Source: an uncultured Pelagibacteraceae bacterium (GTDB lineage: Bacteria > Pseudomonadota > Alphaproteobacteria > Pelagibacterales > Pelagibacteraceae). From it: a stretch of DNA of 56,752 nucleotides. The stretch spans positions 1-56,752 of the forward strand of contig CACGKH010000004.1 of the NCBI GenBank assembly GCA_902573585.1. Direction: 5' to 3'. Shown in pieces: positions 16,066 through 26,031 of the stretch. Positions within the stretch are counted from its first letter, which is position 1, and each line of letters starts with the position of its first letter. Below the pieces are notes generated by a model. It was given only the letters and a program-made list of their open reading frames with translations, was not told the origin of the DNA and searched no databases. Both the position numbers and the translations under genes were made by a program.

Positions 16066-18189
16066 ATGATACAAAGTGGTAAATTTGATTCATCAAATAT
16101 GGATATAAAAAAACTGGGAAATTCAGTATTAATTTTTATTATTAAGCGATTAATAGAGATTGTTGGAATCTTTATTTTTTGCTTTGGTATTTTACTTTTA
16201 ATTTCTTTAATTTCTTATTCTCCGGAAGACCCAAATTTTATTTTTCCAAAGAATGTGGAAATTAAAAATATATTAGGATTTTATGGAAGTTATATATCTG
16301 ATCTTTTTTTCCAATCTGTTGGGTTAGTCGCATACTTAATACCACTTACATATATTTTTACTGGTATCAATATTTTCAGAAAAAAAGAAATATTCTTATT
16401 AATAGAAAATTCATTTTTCATAATTCTATATATTTTATTTGGATCGTTATTTTTAAATTTTTATTATGACAATACATTTAATTTTTACATAAATGGAAAT
16501 GGTGGATTTATTGGAAATTATATCAATATAACTTTTTTAAATAATATAATTAATTCATATCAGGCTTTTTTTTATTATTTTTTTATCTTATTAGTAACTA
16601 TATTATTTTTAATTAGTATAAATTTTAACATCAAAAATTTCATTCATTCGATAAAGAAAATTACTCAATTCCTTATTAGAAAAGATACCAAAAATTATAC
16701 TAATAAGAGTGAAATAATTAATGAATACATTCCACAAGATGAAATTAAAAATTTAATACAAGAAGATTTACCTTTTATAAAAGCAGAAACAAGTACATCT
16801 CATAGCAAAACTAAATTTGTTCTACCATCAATCGAATTATTAAAAATTCCTTCAAAAAAAGAGAGAGAAAATTCAAATAATAATGAAAATAACGATCCTG
16901 AATTTTTAGAAAAAATTCTTTTAGATTTTGGTGTAAATGGAAATATAAAAAAAGTAAGCCATGGTCCTGTTGTCACTTTAAATGAGTTCGAGCCAGCCGC
17001 TGGAGTAAAAGTTTCAAAAATAATAAATCTTTCAGATGACATAGCAAGAAATACAAGTTCTGAGTCAGCTAGGATAGCAACCATCCCTGGTAGAAATACC
17101 ATTGGTATTGAACTGCCTAATTCTTCAAGAGAAAATGTATATTTAAGTGAAATATTAAATAATTCAGATTTTAAGAAAAAAGAAAAAAAATTACCTATCG
17201 CATTAGGCAAAAGTATTTCGGGAATTCCTATAATTGGTGACTTAACTTCTATGCCACACTTATTAATTGCAGGGACAACAGGTTCAGGAAAATCAGTTTG
17301 TATTAATACTATTATATTGTCTCTACTTTACAGACATACTTCTGATAAATGTAAATTTATTTTAATTGATCCAAAAATGTTAGAGTTATCGACTTACGAA
17401 GGAATTCCTCATCTACTATGTCCTGTAATCACTGAAGCAAAAAAAGCTGCTTCTGTTTTAGGTTGGGTGGTTAAAGAAATGGAAAGTAGGTACAGATTAA
17501 TGACAAAAGAAGGAGTAAGAAATATTGATGGGTATAATTCAAAACATAAACTTCCAATGCCTTATATTGTTGTTGTTGTTGATGAAATGTCTGACTTAAT
17601 GTTAGTAGCAGGAAAAGAAATTGAAAATTATATTCAAAAACTTTCTCAAATGGCGAGAGCTGCTGGTATTCACATCATAATGGCCACTCAAAGACCTAGC
17701 GTAGATGTCATTACAGGAACTATAAAAGCAAACTTTCCAACAAGAATATCATTTCAAGTAACTTCAAAAATAGATAGTAGAACAATTTTAGGAGAACAAG
17801 GCGCAGAACAGCTATTGGGCAGAGGTGATATGTTGTACATGTCTTCAGCAAATAAAATTGTTAGAATCCATGCTCCGTTTGTATCTGATAATGAAATAGA
17901 AAAAATTAATAATTTTTTAAGATCTCAAGCAGAACCTGACTATGTGGATGAAATTTTGAATTTCGTGGATGAAAAGGAGATAAGTGAGAATACCAAAAGC
18001 CAAGGAGATAAAGATGAATTATATCAAACTGCTGTTGAAATTATAAAATCAGAGGGAAAAGCATCAACGTCATTTTTACAAAGAAAACTGCAAATTGGAT
18101 ATAATCGAGCTGCTAGGATAATTGATATGATGGAAGCTGAAGGTATTGTTAGTAAAGCAAATCATGTCGGAAAACGTGATGTTTTATAA
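16066..18189 (+). CDS. ftsK: DNA translocase FtsK
   Basis: FtsK pumps chromosomal DNA through the division septum and activates XerCD at dif. The N-terminus has about four membrane helices (residues ~25-45, 77-100, 105-130 and 160-185). A short linker follows, then the ATPase: Walker A AGTTGSGKSVCINT near 403, Walker B VVVVDEMSDLM near 504, and ATQRPSVDVITGTIKANFP. The C-terminal gamma domain (SFLQRKLQIGYNRAARIIDMMEAEGI) reads KOPS. The linker is short, giving 707 residues. An in-frame ATG at 16099 is an alternative start. Its stop overlaps the lolA start (TAATG). Confidence 0.97.
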   Translation: MIQSGKFDSSNMDIKKLGNSVLIFIIKRLIEIVGIFIFCFGILLLISLISYSPEDPNFIFPKNVEIKNILGFYGSYISDLFFQSVGLVAYLIPLTYIFTGINIFRKKEIFLLIENSFFIILYILFGSLFLNFYYDNTFNFYINGNGGFIGNYINITFLNNIINSYQAFFYYFFILLVTILFLISINFNIKNFIHSIKKITQFLIRKDTKNYTNKSEIINEYIPQDEIKNLIQEDLPFIKAETSTSHSKTKFVLPSIELLKIPSKKERENSNNNENNDPEFLEKILLDFGVNGNIKKVSHGPVVTLNEFEPAAGVKVSKIINLSDDIARNTSSESARIATIPGRNTIGIELPNSSRENVYLSEILNNSDFKKKEKKLPIALGKSISGIPIIGDLTSMPHLLIAGTTGSGKSVCINTIILSLLYRHTSDKCKFILIDPKMLELSTYEGIPHLLCPVITEAKKAASVLGWVVKEMESRYRLMTKEGVRNIDGYNSKHKLPMPYIVVVVDEMSDLMLVAGKEIENYIQKLSQMARAAGIHIIMATQRPSVDVITGTIKANFPTRISFQVTSKIDSRTILGEQGAEQLLGRGDMLYMSSANKIVRIHAPFVSDNEIEKINNFLRSQAEPDYVDEILNFVDEKEISENTKSQGDKDELYQTAVEIIKSEGKASTSFLQRKLQIGYNRAARIIDMMEAEGIVSKANHVGKRDVL

Positions 18190-18737
18190 TGAAAAAATAT
18201 CTTTTAATTTTTTTTTTAATTTTACTTAGCACTCAAACAAAAGCTGAAATAAAAAAAAATATTATTCAAAATCTTTTAAATACCAATAATTTTTCTTTTA
18301 ATTTTGAACAAAATATAAATGGAAAAATAGAAAATGGAAATTGTGTAATTCAATATCCAAAAAAAATATATTGCAAATACAATTTAAAAAATAAAAAAAT
18401 ATTAGTTTCTAATGGATCTTCATTGGTAATCAAAACTAACACAAGCTATTATATTTATCCTTTGGAAAAAACACCTCTAAATTTAATTTTAGATAAGAGC
18501 TATTTACTTAAAAAGGTTAAAAATTTGAAGGAAAGGGTTATTAAGGATAAATTTGTAAACTATAACTTTATTGAAAATGATAATGAAATAAATATTTTTT
18601 TTAACAAAATAAATCATAATTTAATTGGCTGGCAAACTTTAGATATTTATCAAAATTTAAGTATTACTTTTCTCTCTTCAATAAACAAAAATCAAGTTTT
18701 GGATAAAAATTTATTTACCTTACCTAAACAGAATTAA
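18189..18737 (+). CDS. lolA: Outer-membrane lipoprotein carrier LolA-like
   Basis: A periplasmic chaperone that ferries lipoproteins from LolCDE to the outer membrane. A signal peptide (MKKYLLIFFLILLSTQTKA, cut before E20) begins this 182-residue protein. The following FSFNFEQNINGKIENGNCVIQYPKKIYCKY matches the LolA core sheet, with the family's usual order of 'F.Q' then 'G' and 'P.k.rw.y'. The C-terminal half is poorly conserved, but position directly after ftsK is typical of alphaproteobacteria. Two cysteines (near 52 and 62) are present. The end abuts a convergent GNAT gene. Confidence 0.88.
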   Translation: MKKYLLIFFLILLSTQTKAEIKKNIIQNLLNTNNFSFNFEQNINGKIENGNCVIQYPKKIYCKYNLKNKKILVSNGSSLVIKTNTSYYIYPLEKTPLNLILDKSYLLKKVKNLKERVIKDKFVNYNFIENDNEINIFFNKINHNLIGWQTLDIYQNLSITFLSSINKNQVLDKNLFTLPKQN

Positions 18738-19241
18738 TTAAATTGTAATTGTTTCCTTTTTAAAAATCTTCATACCTCTAGCAGTATAATTTGTAAGTGC
18801 ATTTTTATGATCTAAAGAACATGTGTGTACCCACACTCTATAAGGTTTATCTAAAAATGAGTTTTTAATCGCTGATGATAAAAGATACGAGCCTAATTTT
18901 TTATTTTGATATTCCTCAAGAAGTCCGAGATAAGCAATTTCTATCTCATTTTTATCTCTATGAAAGATAAGTTCAAAGTAACCAGCTAAATCATTATTAT
19001 TTTTTAAAACATAAGTTTTTACTTTTTCATCGGAGGTATATTCAATCCATTGTTTTTCAGTCCAAACTAAACGATCAACCCAATGATGTTTTTTGCCGAC
19101 GTTCTTATAAAAAAACTTATTAAGCTGAAAATCCTTTGGATTTACAAATTGAATAGAATAGCCCTCTGGTGAAACGCTTACATCATTTAAATCCGTTATG
19201 GAATTTATTTCTAAGTAATTTCTTTCAATCTTTTTATTCAC
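18738..19241 (-). CDS. GNAT family N-acetyltransferase
   Basis: A 167-residue cytoplasmic acetyltransferase. The acetyl-CoA-binding segment is LLEEYQNKKLGSYLLSSAI (near residues 110-128), followed by RVWVHTCSLDHKNALTNYTARGMKIFKKE, the usual strand-helix ending of GNAT folds. The substrate is unknown. It overlaps the upstream hinT stop by 4 bp (ATGA), so it is coupled to hinT and sits at the end of the leftward histidine operon. Confidence 0.85.
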   Translation of the reverse strand: MNKKIERNYLEINSITDLNDVSVSPEGYSIQFVNPKDFQLNKFFYKNVGKKHHWVDRLVWTEKQWIEYTSDEKVKTYVLKNNNDLAGYFELIFHRDKNEIEIAYLGLLEEYQNKKLGSYLLSSAIKNSFLDKPYRVWVHTCSLDHKNALTNYTARGMKIFKKETITI

Positions 19242-19603
19242 TCAACCATTTTGCCAACTCTTTCACCTCCAAATAAATGAAAGTGTAAATGAGGTACTTC
19301 TTGGCCTCCATGCTCACTAATATTAGCTAATGCTCTATATCCTTTTCCAGTATCAACTGAAATTTTTAATTTTTTTGCAACAATACTAATTCCTTTTAAC
19401 AGTCCAATCATTTCGTCGGCTGTTGCTTTTGAACTAAAGTCATCAAGATCAATATACTTCCCCTTTGGAATAACTAATGCATGAATTTTTTTTTGAGGAT
19501 TGATATCATAAAAAGATAACACAAATTTATCTTCATAAATTTTTTCACAAGGTATTTCACCTCTTAAAATTTTAGCAAAAATATTATTATTGTCATAACT
19601 CAT
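19238..19603 (-). CDS. hinT: HIT family nucleotide-binding protein HinT
   Basis: A purine nucleoside phosphoramidase of 121 residues. The histidine triad PHLHFHLFGG near residue 104 gives the catalytic His. The N-terminal NNIFAKILRGEIPCEKIYED and the middle FSSKATADEMIGLL are diagnostic for the HinT branch. In alphaproteobacteria it commonly follows hisE, as here; start and stop codons overlap on both sides (ATGA). Confidence 0.95.
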   Translation of the reverse strand: MSYDNNNIFAKILRGEIPCEKIYEDKFVLSFYDINPQKKIHALVIPKGKYIDLDDFSSKATADEMIGLLKGISIVAKKLKISVDTGKGYRALANISEHGGQEVPHLHFHLFGGERVGKMVE

Positions 19604-19872
19604 TTTTTTCTTTTTTCTAATTCTTCCATTACATTTTCAATTTTAATATTATTTGCCTCAAGATACATGATCAAGTGATAAAAAACGTCTGCAGCTTCAT
19701 GGACTTTATTTGTATCTTTTTCTACAGCTTCTATTAATTCATTTATCTCCTCTAAAACTTTTTCTTTACTTAATGACTTGTCACTAAGCAATTTGTTTGT
19801 ATAAGAGTTTTCTTTGGGTGAATTTTTTCTTTCTCTTGCAAGATTAAATAAATTTTCTAATGTGTTAAGCAT
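19600..19872 (-). CDS. hisE: Phosphoribosyl-ATP pyrophosphatase
   Basis: Second step of histidine synthesis, hydrolysing phosphoribosyl-ATP to phosphoribosyl-AMP. The 90-residue all-alpha protein has NSYTNKLL, EKVLEEINELIEAV (acidic metal site) and HEAADVFYHLIMYLE, the MazG-like signature. It is not fused to hisI. It lies directly after hisF (1-bp gap) and overlaps hinT. Confidence 0.95.
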   Translation of the reverse strand: MLNTLENLFNLARERKNSPKENSYTNKLLSDKSLSKEKVLEEINELIEAVEKDTNKVHEAADVFYHLIMYLEANNIKIENVMEELEKRKK

Positions 19873-19873
19873 G

Positions 19874-20629
19874 CTAAATTCTAACAGGTATTCCTTTTGA
19901 GTCCAAATAATCCTTGGCTTCTTTTACAGAATGCTTTCCATAATGGAATATAGAAGCTGCTAAAACTGCACTGGCTTTTCCTAATTTAATTCCATCAACT
20001 AAGTGATCTAAATTACCCACACCACCTGATGCAATAACTGGAATATTAACCTCGGATGAAATTTTTGACATCAATTCAATATCATAACCAGCTTGCGTAC
20101 CATCTCTGTCCATTGATGTTACTAATAGCTCCCCTGCACCTTTTTCTTCCATCTCTTGAGCGTATTTTAATGCATTTATCCTACTATTATTTCTTCCTCC
20201 ATGAGTAAATACTTCCCACTTATCTCCATTTTTCTTTGCGTCGATTGCTACTACAATACATTGAGATCCAAACTTTTTTGAACTATCAATAACAACTTTT
20301 GAGTTTTCCACAGCAGCTGTGTTTATTGAAACTTTATCAGCACCACAATTAAGTAATTTATTTATATCTTCCACACTTCTAATTCCTCCACCAACTGTTA
20401 AAGGAACAAAGCATTTCTTTGAAGTTTTTTTGACAACATCATAAATAATATCTCTGTTTTCATTAGATGCTGTGATATCTAAAAAACAAATTTCATCTGC
20501 TCCACCATCGCTATAAATTTTAGCTTGTTCAACTGGATCTCCTGCATCTTTGAGATCAACAAAGTTAATACCTTTTACAACACGACCATTTTTTACGTCT
20601 AAGCATGGAATTATTCTATTTTTAAGCAT
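19874..20629 (-). CDS. hisF: Imidazole glycerol phosphate synthase, cyclase subunit
   Basis: With HisH it turns PRFAR and ammonia into imidazole glycerol phosphate and AICAR. The barrel begins [18 protein letters not shown] (catalytic Asp near residue 11) and carries [10 protein letters not shown] near 80, [19 protein letters not shown] near 128 with the second catalytic Asp, [13 protein letters not shown] near 170, and [11 protein letters not shown] near 200. At 251 residues the length is normal. Its start overlaps the hisA end by 8 bp. Confidence 0.97.
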   Translation of the reverse strand: MLKNRIIPCLDVKNGRVVKGINFVDLKDAGDPVEQAKIYSDGGADEICFLDITASNENRDIIYDVVKKTSKKCFVPLTVGGGIRSVEDINKLLNCGADKVSINTAAVENSKVVIDSSKKFGSQCIVVAIDAKKNGDKWEVFTHGGRNNSRINALKYAQEMEEKGAGELLVTSMDRDGTQAGYDIELMSKISSEVNIPVIASGGVGNLDHLVDGIKLGKASAVLAASIFHYGKHSVKEAKDYLDSKGIPVRI

Positions 20630-21338
20630 CTTCTTTTACTAATTCTTCTAATTTAATATCACCATCATAAATAGCTTTACCAACTATTATACCTTCAATA
20701 TTTTTTAAAGTCTTAGCTTTTTTAATATCGTCTATTGATGAAACTCCACCAGATACAATTACAGGACAATTTGATATCTCAGCAATTTTTGTTGTTTCCT
20801 CGAAATTTGGACTTTGTTTCATGCCATCCCTATTAATATCAGTATAAATCAATCTACTAACACCATAGTCATTAACTTCTTTCAAATAATCTAAAGTTAA
20901 TTGATTAGAGTTTTCTTTCCACCCAGATACTGACAAATACCCATCTTTAGCATCTAAACCTAGAGCAATTTTATTTGGAAATTTTTTACATGCTTCTTTT
21001 AAAAAAAATTTATCCTTAATAGCAGCACTTCCTAAAATTACTTTCTCAGAACCAGAGTCGATATACTTTTGAATGCTATCAAGATTTCTGATACCTCCAC
21101 CTACCTCAACCTTTAGATCAAATTTACCAACTATATCCTTGATAATATCTAAATTAACTATTTCACCAGTTAAAGCTCCATCAAGATCCACAATGTGTAA
21201 ATTTTTAAACCCATGGTCTTTATATTTTCCTGCTTGATCAACTGGAGACATTTTATACTCAGTTTTATTGTCAAAATCGCCTTTGACTAGTCTCACACAC
21301 TTTTTATCTTTAATATCTATAGCTGGAAATATTTTCAC
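20622..21338 (-). CDS. hisA: ProFAR isomerase
   Basis: Isomerises ProFAR to PRFAR for the HisF/HisH step. A 238-residue TIM barrel similar to His[20 protein letters not shown] with the catalytic Asp near residue 8, [13 protein letters not shown] near 78, [14 protein letters not shown] near 127, [14 protein letters not shown] near 168, and [11 protein letters not shown] near 195. It overlaps hisH by one base (TAATG) and hisF by 8 bp. Confidence 0.97.
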   Translation of the reverse strand: MKIFPAIDIKDKKCVRLVKGDFDNKTEYKMSPVDQAGKYKDHGFKNLHIVDLDGALTGEIVNLDIIKDIVGKFDLKVEVGGGIRNLDSIQKYIDSGSEKVILGSAAIKDKFFLKEACKKFPNKIALGLDAKDGYLSVSGWKENSNQLTLDYLKEVNDYGVSRLIYTDINRDGMKQSPNFEETTKIAEISNCPVIVSGGVSSIDDIKKAKTLKNIEGIIVGKAIYDGDIKLEELVKEDA

Positions 21339-21967
21339 TATTTTAAATTTAAAAAATTTTGAATTAGAGTTAAACCAATTTTATCACTCTTTTCTGGATG
21401 AAACTGGGTTCCAAAAATATTTTCTTTTTCAACAGAACAAACAATATTTGATGAATAATCTGTAGTTGCGGAAATTACATTTTTGTCATTCGGTACAAAT
21501 TCATAACTGTGTACGAAATACATGTGTGAATTGTTTTCTATATTTTGAAAAATCTTACTTTCTTTTACAATATTAATTTGATTCCAACCAATATGAGGAA
21601 GTTTAAACCTTCCATTTTTATTATCTATTTTGGATACTTTGCCTGAGATCCATCCCAATCCCTTAGTTTCAGTTTCCTCATAACCAATATCAGCAAACAT
21701 TTGTAAGCCAACACAAATTCCAAGAAGAGGCTTTTTATAAGTCGTTGCAAATTCATTTAAAGTTTCTGTAAGGCCATTAATTTTTTTTAAAGCCTCTACA
21801 CAGCTCTTAAATGAACCCTGCCCTGGTAAAACAACTTTGTCACTTGATTTAATTTTATTTAAATCTGAAGTTACCTCAATTTTTACTTTTTTTTTGGCAA
21901 CTTCTTTAAAAGAGTTTATTACCGAGCTAATATTGCCCGAGTTATAGTCAACAATTGTAACGTTCAT
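21338..21967 (-). CDS. hisH: Imidazole glycerol phosphate synthase, glutaminase subunit
   Basis: Class I amidotransferase that supplies ammonia to HisF. The nucleophile cysteine is in LLGICVGLQMFADIGYEE (near 80-97), and the partner His/Glu lie in GTQFHPEKS near 186. VLPGQGSFKSC near 48 is the oxyanion region. The 209 residues agree with the family. It follows hisB by 5 bp. Confidence 0.97.
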   Translation of the reverse strand: MNVTIVDYNSGNISSVINSFKEVAKKKVKIEVTSDLNKIKSSDKVVLPGQGSFKSCVEALKKINGLTETLNEFATTYKKPLLGICVGLQMFADIGYEETETKGLGWISGKVSKIDNKNGRFKLPHIGWNQINIVKESKIFQNIENNSHMYFVHSYEFVPNDKNVISATTDYSSNIVCSVEKENIFGTQFHPEKSDKIGLTLIQNFLNLK

Positions 21968-21972
21968 TTAAC

Positions 21973-22563
21973 TTATAAAGAACCTTTAGTCGAAGGAATT
22001 GATTTTTTATTCCTTGGGTCCATTTCCAATGCGGTTCTTAAAGATCTTGCCAATCCTTTAAAACAAGATTCTATAATGTGGTGACTATTATCACCATAAA
22101 TATTTTCAACGTGTAGTGTTATCCCAGCAGCTTGTGAAAATGCTTGAAACCACTCTTTAAATAATTCTGTATCCATCTCTCCAAGCTTTTCAACTTTAAG
22201 ATTAACTTTCCAAATTAAATAAGGTCTGTTTGATACATCAATAGCAACTCTTGTTAAAGTTTCATCCATCGGAATCATTGCGTGAGCATATCTTCTTATC
22301 CCAATAAATTTTTTAGATGCTTTTTTTAAAGCTTCACCGATCGCAATACCTGTATCTTCAGTTGTGTGATGAAGATCAATATGTGTGTCACCTTTAGCCT
22401 TAATATTCATATCGATTGATGAATGTTTAGAAAGTTGTTCCAACATATGATTTAGAAAACCTATGCCTGTGTCAATTTTGTATTTTCCCTTACCATCAAT
22501 ATTAAGATCAACACTAATACTTGTCTCTTTTGTTTTCCTGCTAATTTTACCTTTACGAGCCAT
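21973..22563 (-). CDS. hisB: Imidazoleglycerol-phosphate dehydratase
   Basis: Dehydrates IGP to imidazole acetol phosphate using Mn2+. This is the monofunctional form of 196 residues, with no phosphatase domain. Metal-binding motifs are [31 protein letters not shown] and [19 protein letters not shown]. It is the first gene of the leftward hisBHAFE-hinT-GNAT transcript and diverges from hslV across 91 bp. Confidence 0.97.
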   Translation of the reverse strand: MARKGKISRKTKETSISVDLNIDGKGKYKIDTGIGFLNHMLEQLSKHSSIDMNIKAKGDTHIDLHHTTEDTGIAIGEALKKASKKFIGIRRYAHAMIPMDETLTRVAIDVSNRPYLIWKVNLKVEKLGEMDTELFKEWFQAFSQAAGITLHVENIYGDNSHHIIESCFKGLARSLRTALEMDPRNKKSIPSTKGSL

Positions 22564-22619
22564 AATTAAAAACAGGTATACATATATTATTCAATTATGG
22601 CAATAATACTAAACCTGGG

Positions 22620-22647
22620 CTTGAACTATTAAATTTAATATCCATTT
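22620..22647 (+). promoter_or_regulatory. RpoH-like promoter of hslVU
   Basis: CTTG at 22620-22623, then 18 bp, then CCATTT at 22642-22647, like the heat-shock sigma consensus. The ATG at 22655 is only 8 bases past the -10 element and no Shine-Dalgarno precedes it, so the transcript may be leaderless. The spacing equals that of the candidate at dnaK. Confidence 0.5.
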
Positions 22648-22654
22648 ATAAGCT

Positions 22655-23170
22655 ATGACAACAATTGTTTTAGTAAGAAAAAATAATGAAGTAGTGGTAG
22701 CTGGTGACGGCCAAGTGAGTATGGGTAATACTGTTGTAAAAAGCACCGCTTCAAAAGTTAGAAAAATTGAAAAAAGAGATGTAGTTGCAGGTTTTGCTGG
22801 ATCAACAGCTGATGCCCTAACTTTATTTGAGAGATTAGAAGCTAAAATAGAAAAACACGCTGGAAATTTATCAAGAGCAGCAGTTGAACTAGCTAAAGAT
22901 TGGAGAACTGACAAATATTTAAGAAGATTAGAGGCGTTAATGGCTATTGGGGATAAAGAGAATAGTTACATAATTTCTGGCACGGGTGATGTCCTTGAGC
23001 CTGAAGGAGATGTTATTGGAATTGGTTCAGGTGGAAACTACGCTTTAGCTGCAGGAAAAGTTTTAATGGATACAGATATGAATGCTGAACAAGTTGCAAA
23101 AAAAGCAATTGAAGTAGCTTCAGAGATTTGTGTTTTTACAAATAATAATATTAAGGTTGAAAAAATATAA
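22655..23170 (+). CDS. hslV: ATP-dependent protease subunit HslV
   Basis: The proteolytic half of the HslUV (ClpQY) protease, a cytoplasmic dodecamer related to proteasome beta subunits. The start MTTIVLVRK leaves Thr2 as the N-terminal nucleophile after Met removal, which fixes the start codon. [13 protein letters not shown] (near 18), [22 protein letters not shown] and [13 protein letters not shown] (near 125) are family signatures. At 171 residues the length is typical. Its stop overlaps the hslU ATG by one base (TAATG). Confidence 0.97.
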   Translation: MTTIVLVRKNNEVVVAGDGQVSMGNTVVKSTASKVRKIEKRDVVAGFAGSTADALTLFERLEAKIEKHAGNLSRAAVELAKDWRTDKYLRRLEALMAIGDKENSYIISGTGDVLEPEGDVIGIGSGGNYALAAGKVLMDTDMNAEQVAKKAIEVASEICVFTNNNIKVEKI

Positions 23171-24543
23171 TGGAAAAATCAAATGTAACACCTCTTAAAC
23201 CAAAAAATAAAATTGATGAAAAAAATGAATCTCTAGTAAGCTCTCTATCCCCTAGAGAAATAGTTTCAGAATTAGACAGATTTGTTGTTGGGCAAAATAA
23301 AGCCAAAAAAGCTGTCGCTGTTGCCCTAAGAAATAGATGGAGAAGACAAGCTCTTAAAGGTGAAATGAAAAATGAAGTTTTACCAAAAAATATTCTTATG
23401 ATTGGACCTACCGGAGTTGGGAAAACAGAAATATCCAGAAGACTTTCTAAACTTGCAGAAGCTCCTTTTGTAAAAGTAGAGGCTACAAGATTTACTGAAG
23501 TCGGTTATGTGGGAAGAGATGTAGAACAAATTGTGAGAGATTTGATTGAAATTGCGATTTCAATGGAAAAAATTAAGAAAAGAAAAGAAGTATTTGCTCA
23601 AGCACAGAAATTAGCTGAAGAAAAAGTTTTAGATGCATTAGTTGGTAAAAAAGCAAGTTTAGCTACTAGGGAAAGTTTTAGAAAAAGACTTAGGGACGGA
23701 GATTTAGATGACAATGAAATAGAGATTGCTGTGAGTGATGCTGGAGGAAATAATACGTCATTTGAAATTCCTGGAATGCCAGGTGCTAATGTTGGAATGA
23801 TTAACATTGGAGAAATGTTAGGTAAATCAATGGGGAATAAAGAAAAAAAGAAAAAAATGACAGTAAAAGAATCCCATGAAATTCTAATTAATGATGAGTC
23901 TGACAAATTAATTGAACAAGATAAAATAATTAAAGCAGCAAAAGTTTCTACAGAAAATAATGGAATAGTTTTTTTAGATGAAATTGATAAAATTTCTGGA
24001 AGAACAGATAGGGTTGGAGGTGATGTTTCTAGAGAAGGTGTTCAAAGGGACTTATTACCTTTAATTGAAGGAACAACTGTTAATACAAAGTATGGTCCAA
24101 TTAAAACAGATCATATTTTATTTATTGCGTCTGGTGCATTTCAGCTAGCAAAACCCTCTGACTTACTTCCAGAGTTACAAGGTAGATTACCGATTAGAGT
24201 CGAATTAGAGGCTTTAACAAGCAAGGATTTTAAAAGAATACTTCAAGAGCCTGACTTTAGTTTAATCAAGCAATATGTTGCATTGCTAAAAACAGAAAAT
24301 GTTGAGTTAGAATTTTCAGATGATGGAATAAACACTATTGCAAATATAGCTTCAGAGGTAAACGCAACTGTAGAAAATATTGGAGCAAGAAGATTACATA
24401 CTATTATTGAAAAAATATTAGATGATATTAGTTTTACAGCAACTGATAGAGCTGGAGAAAAAATAATAATTAATAAAGATTATATAAATAAAAACCTAGA
24501 TAATTTAATTAAGGACACAGACCTATCAAAATTTATTTTATAA
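23170..24543 (+). CDS. hslU: HslU ATPase of the HslUV protease
   Basis: AAA+ unfoldase that feeds substrates to Hsl[24 protein letters not shown] opens the 457-residue protein. Walker [15 protein letters not shown] is near residue 80, the pore-loop motif GYVGRDVE near 110, Walker [13 protein letters not shown] near 260, and sensor [27 protein letters not shown] near 325. The C-terminal LSKFIL tail is the segment that docks into HslV. Its end overlaps the convergent smr gene by 6 bp. Confidence 0.97.
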   Translation: MEKSNVTPLKPKNKIDEKNESLVSSLSPREIVSELDRFVVGQNKAKKAVAVALRNRWRRQALKGEMKNEVLPKNILMIGPTGVGKTEISRRLSKLAEAPFVKVEATRFTEVGYVGRDVEQIVRDLIEIAISMEKIKKRKEVFAQAQKLAEEKVLDALVGKKASLATRESFRKRLRDGDLDDNEIEIAVSDAGGNNTSFEIPGMPGANVGMINIGEMLGKSMGNKEKKKKMTVKESHEILINDESDKLIEQDKIIKAAKVSTENNGIVFLDEIDKISGRTDRVGGDVSREGVQRDLLPLIEGTTVNTKYGPIKTDHILFIASGAFQLAKPSDLLPELQGRLPIRVELEALTSKDFKRILQEPDFSLIKQYVALLKTENVELEFSDDGINTIANIASEVNATVENIGARRLHTIIEKILDDISFTATDRAGEKIIINKDYINKNLDNLIKDTDLSKFIL

Positions 24544-24951
24544 TTTTTTTTTTAAATATATATAAAAAGCTCCACTTCCCCCGTCTTCAATATTAGCATC
24601 ATCTATATTATTTATTAGTTTCATTAAATCTTGATTATTTTTTATATATTCGGGTACTGAATATTTTAAGATTCCAAGTTCTTTAGAAATGTATGGATCT
24701 TTAATATTTTCAGAATGAAGACCTTTTCCAGTTACGATAATTAATTTATTTACTCCTGTTTCATAAGAATTTAAAATTAAATTATTAATTTTTTTATTAG
24801 CCTCATCTAAAGAATACCCATGAAGGTCGCACGTCTTAGTACTAAACTTTTTAATTTTTGGATTATTTAAATCTTTATTTGGTAATTTTTCGTCTTTAGA
24901 TAAAAAGTTTTCCCAATCTTTTTTATCTTTATCTGAAATATCGTTGTTCAA
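24538..24951 (-). CDS. Smr-domain protein
   Basis: A 137-residue protein ending in a Smr domain, which is found in MutS2 and in stand-alone nicking or RNA-cleaving nucleases. [16 protein letters not shown] (the LDxHG motif), [12 protein letters not shown] (TGKG motif) and the end [13 protein letters not shown] are the three signatures. The first 40 residues are charged and likely disordered. The start codon is TTG (24951-24949), immediately after the stop of the timA-like gene; no in-frame ATG lies before the Smr core. Confidence 0.9.
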   Translation of the reverse strand: MNNDISDKDKKDWENFLSKDEKLPNKDLNNPKIKKFSTKTCDLHGYSLDEANKKINNLILNSYETGVNKLIIVTGKGLHSENIKDPYISKELGILKYSVPEYIKNNQDLMKLINNIDDANIEDGGSGAFYIYLKKKL

Positions 24952-25548
24952 TTAGGTTAATGTATCAACTAGTTGCCAATTTGGATTATTTGATTTGATA
25001 TCTCTAGAAAAAACCCAAGTGTCATAGATTTTTTTAATTTTATCTGGATTACCTGAAACTATCTTTTTTTCTTTATCTCTTATGCAGGTTATTACCTCTC
25101 CCACAAAATCGACAGTAACTTGTAATACATTATTGATTTTTTTGTGTTCTTTAATGTTTGCTGAGTCTACTCCAATGAAAGTAATCTCTGCATAATGACC
25201 TCTTTTACTTCTCTCTTGGAGAGCTTGATTGAACTGATCATAAATTTTTTTACTTAAAAGAGGTTTGCTTGTAGTCAATTTATTATCATTATCACTAAAG
25301 TCTGTTATAATGGTTTCATAAGCAATTTTGGCTCCATTTAAAAATTCTTTTTTTGCAGGCTCATCAAAAGTTTTGTGAGTTTTAATGCTCTTTTCTAAAT
25401 TTACGTTATTAATTACTTCTTGAAATTGTGATGGAGCTTTACCTTCAAATCCTGTTCTTTTACCTAAAATGCCTCTTAGTCTTAGAAAAATAAATCCAGC
25501 AATCATCGCCAAGAGAATTATATCAATATATTCGAAACTGTAATTCAT
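24952..25548 (-). CDS. Tim44-like protein (TimA)
   Basis: A 198-residue protein with one N-terminal membrane helix (IDIILLAMIAGFIFLRLRGIL) followed by a linker and a Tim44-like domain. The domain contains SKKIYDQFNQALQERSKRGHYAEITFIGVDSANIKE and ends KIYDTWVFSRDIKSNNPNWQLVDT, a typical ending for this family in bacteria (W.l...). Mitochondrial Tim44 anchors Hsp70 at the import channel; the bacterial role is unresolved. It sits next to smr and opposite fxsA-secB, the usual alphaproteobacterial grouping. Confidence 0.88.
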   Translation of the reverse strand: MNYSFEYIDIILLAMIAGFIFLRLRGILGKRTGFEGKAPSQFQEVINNVNLEKSIKTHKTFDEPAKKEFLNGAKIAYETIITDFSDNDNKLTTSKPLLSKKIYDQFNQALQERSKRGHYAEITFIGVDSANIKEHKKINNVLQVTVDFVGEVITCIRDKEKKIVSGNPDKIKKIYDTWVFSRDIKSNNPNWQLVDTLT

Positions 25549-25605
25549 AAGTTAATAGTAATTACTATGTTGATTAATTTCAACCAACAATTACATTAAA
25601 GACAA

Positions 25606-26031
25606 ATGAACACAGTAATATTATCAATTATTTTAGTCCCTATAATAGAAATTTATCTATTCATAAAAATAGGAGCACAAATTGGAGCTATTAAAACAAT
25701 TTTACTAATCTTTGTTACAGCAATGATAGGGATTTATTATGCAAGATATGAAGGTCTGAATACTTTGCGATCCGGTTTCACTTCAATGGTTAAAAATCAA
25801 TTACCTGCTTACGAGATCATCTCTGGAGCGGCCATTGCATTTGGAGCCTTGCTTTTGATCATCCCTGGTTTCGCAACGGATATAGTTGGATTTTTTATTA
25901 TTTTTCCATTTACAAGAAAAATAATTTTGGGAAGATTTTCAAATAATTTACAAAATAAAAAACCATCAAAAAAAGATTTCATAGATGGTGAATTTGAAGA
26001 TATAGAAGACAATGATGACAGAAAAATTTAA
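25606..26031 (+). CDS. fxsA: FxsA family membrane protein
   Basis: A 141-residue inner-membrane protein with about four hydrophobic stretches (residues 1-20, 24-44, 70-90 and 92-104). The PIIEIYLFIKIGAQIGA opening, YYARYEGL and ALLLIIPGFATDIVGFFIIFP blocks define FxsA, originally found because overproduction relieves phage T7 exclusion by the F plasmid. Its normal role is unknown. The tail is acidic. It overlaps secB by 20 bp in another frame. Confidence 0.92.
   Translation: MNTVILSIILVPIIEIYLFIKIGAQIGAIKTILLIFVTAMIGIYYARYEGLNTLRSGFTSMVKNQLPAYEIISGAAIAFGALLLIIPGFATDIVGFFIIFPFTRKIILGRFSNNLQNKKPSKKDFIDGEFEDIEDNDDRKI

Noticed and set aside
16036-16074. Longer ubiquinone hydroxylase start (MYHLIFIVKIKII)
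   Set aside because: It precedes the FAD-fold strand that normally starts the protein and overlaps the divergent ftsK start.
16800-17210. 136-residue minus-strand frame inside ftsK
   Set aside because: It is the antisense shadow of the ftsK linker and ATPase, rich in Phe/Ser from complementing Lys/Glu codons.
23598-23906. 102-residue minus-strand frame inside hslU
   Set aside because: Shadow of the HslU intermediate domain, with no start context.
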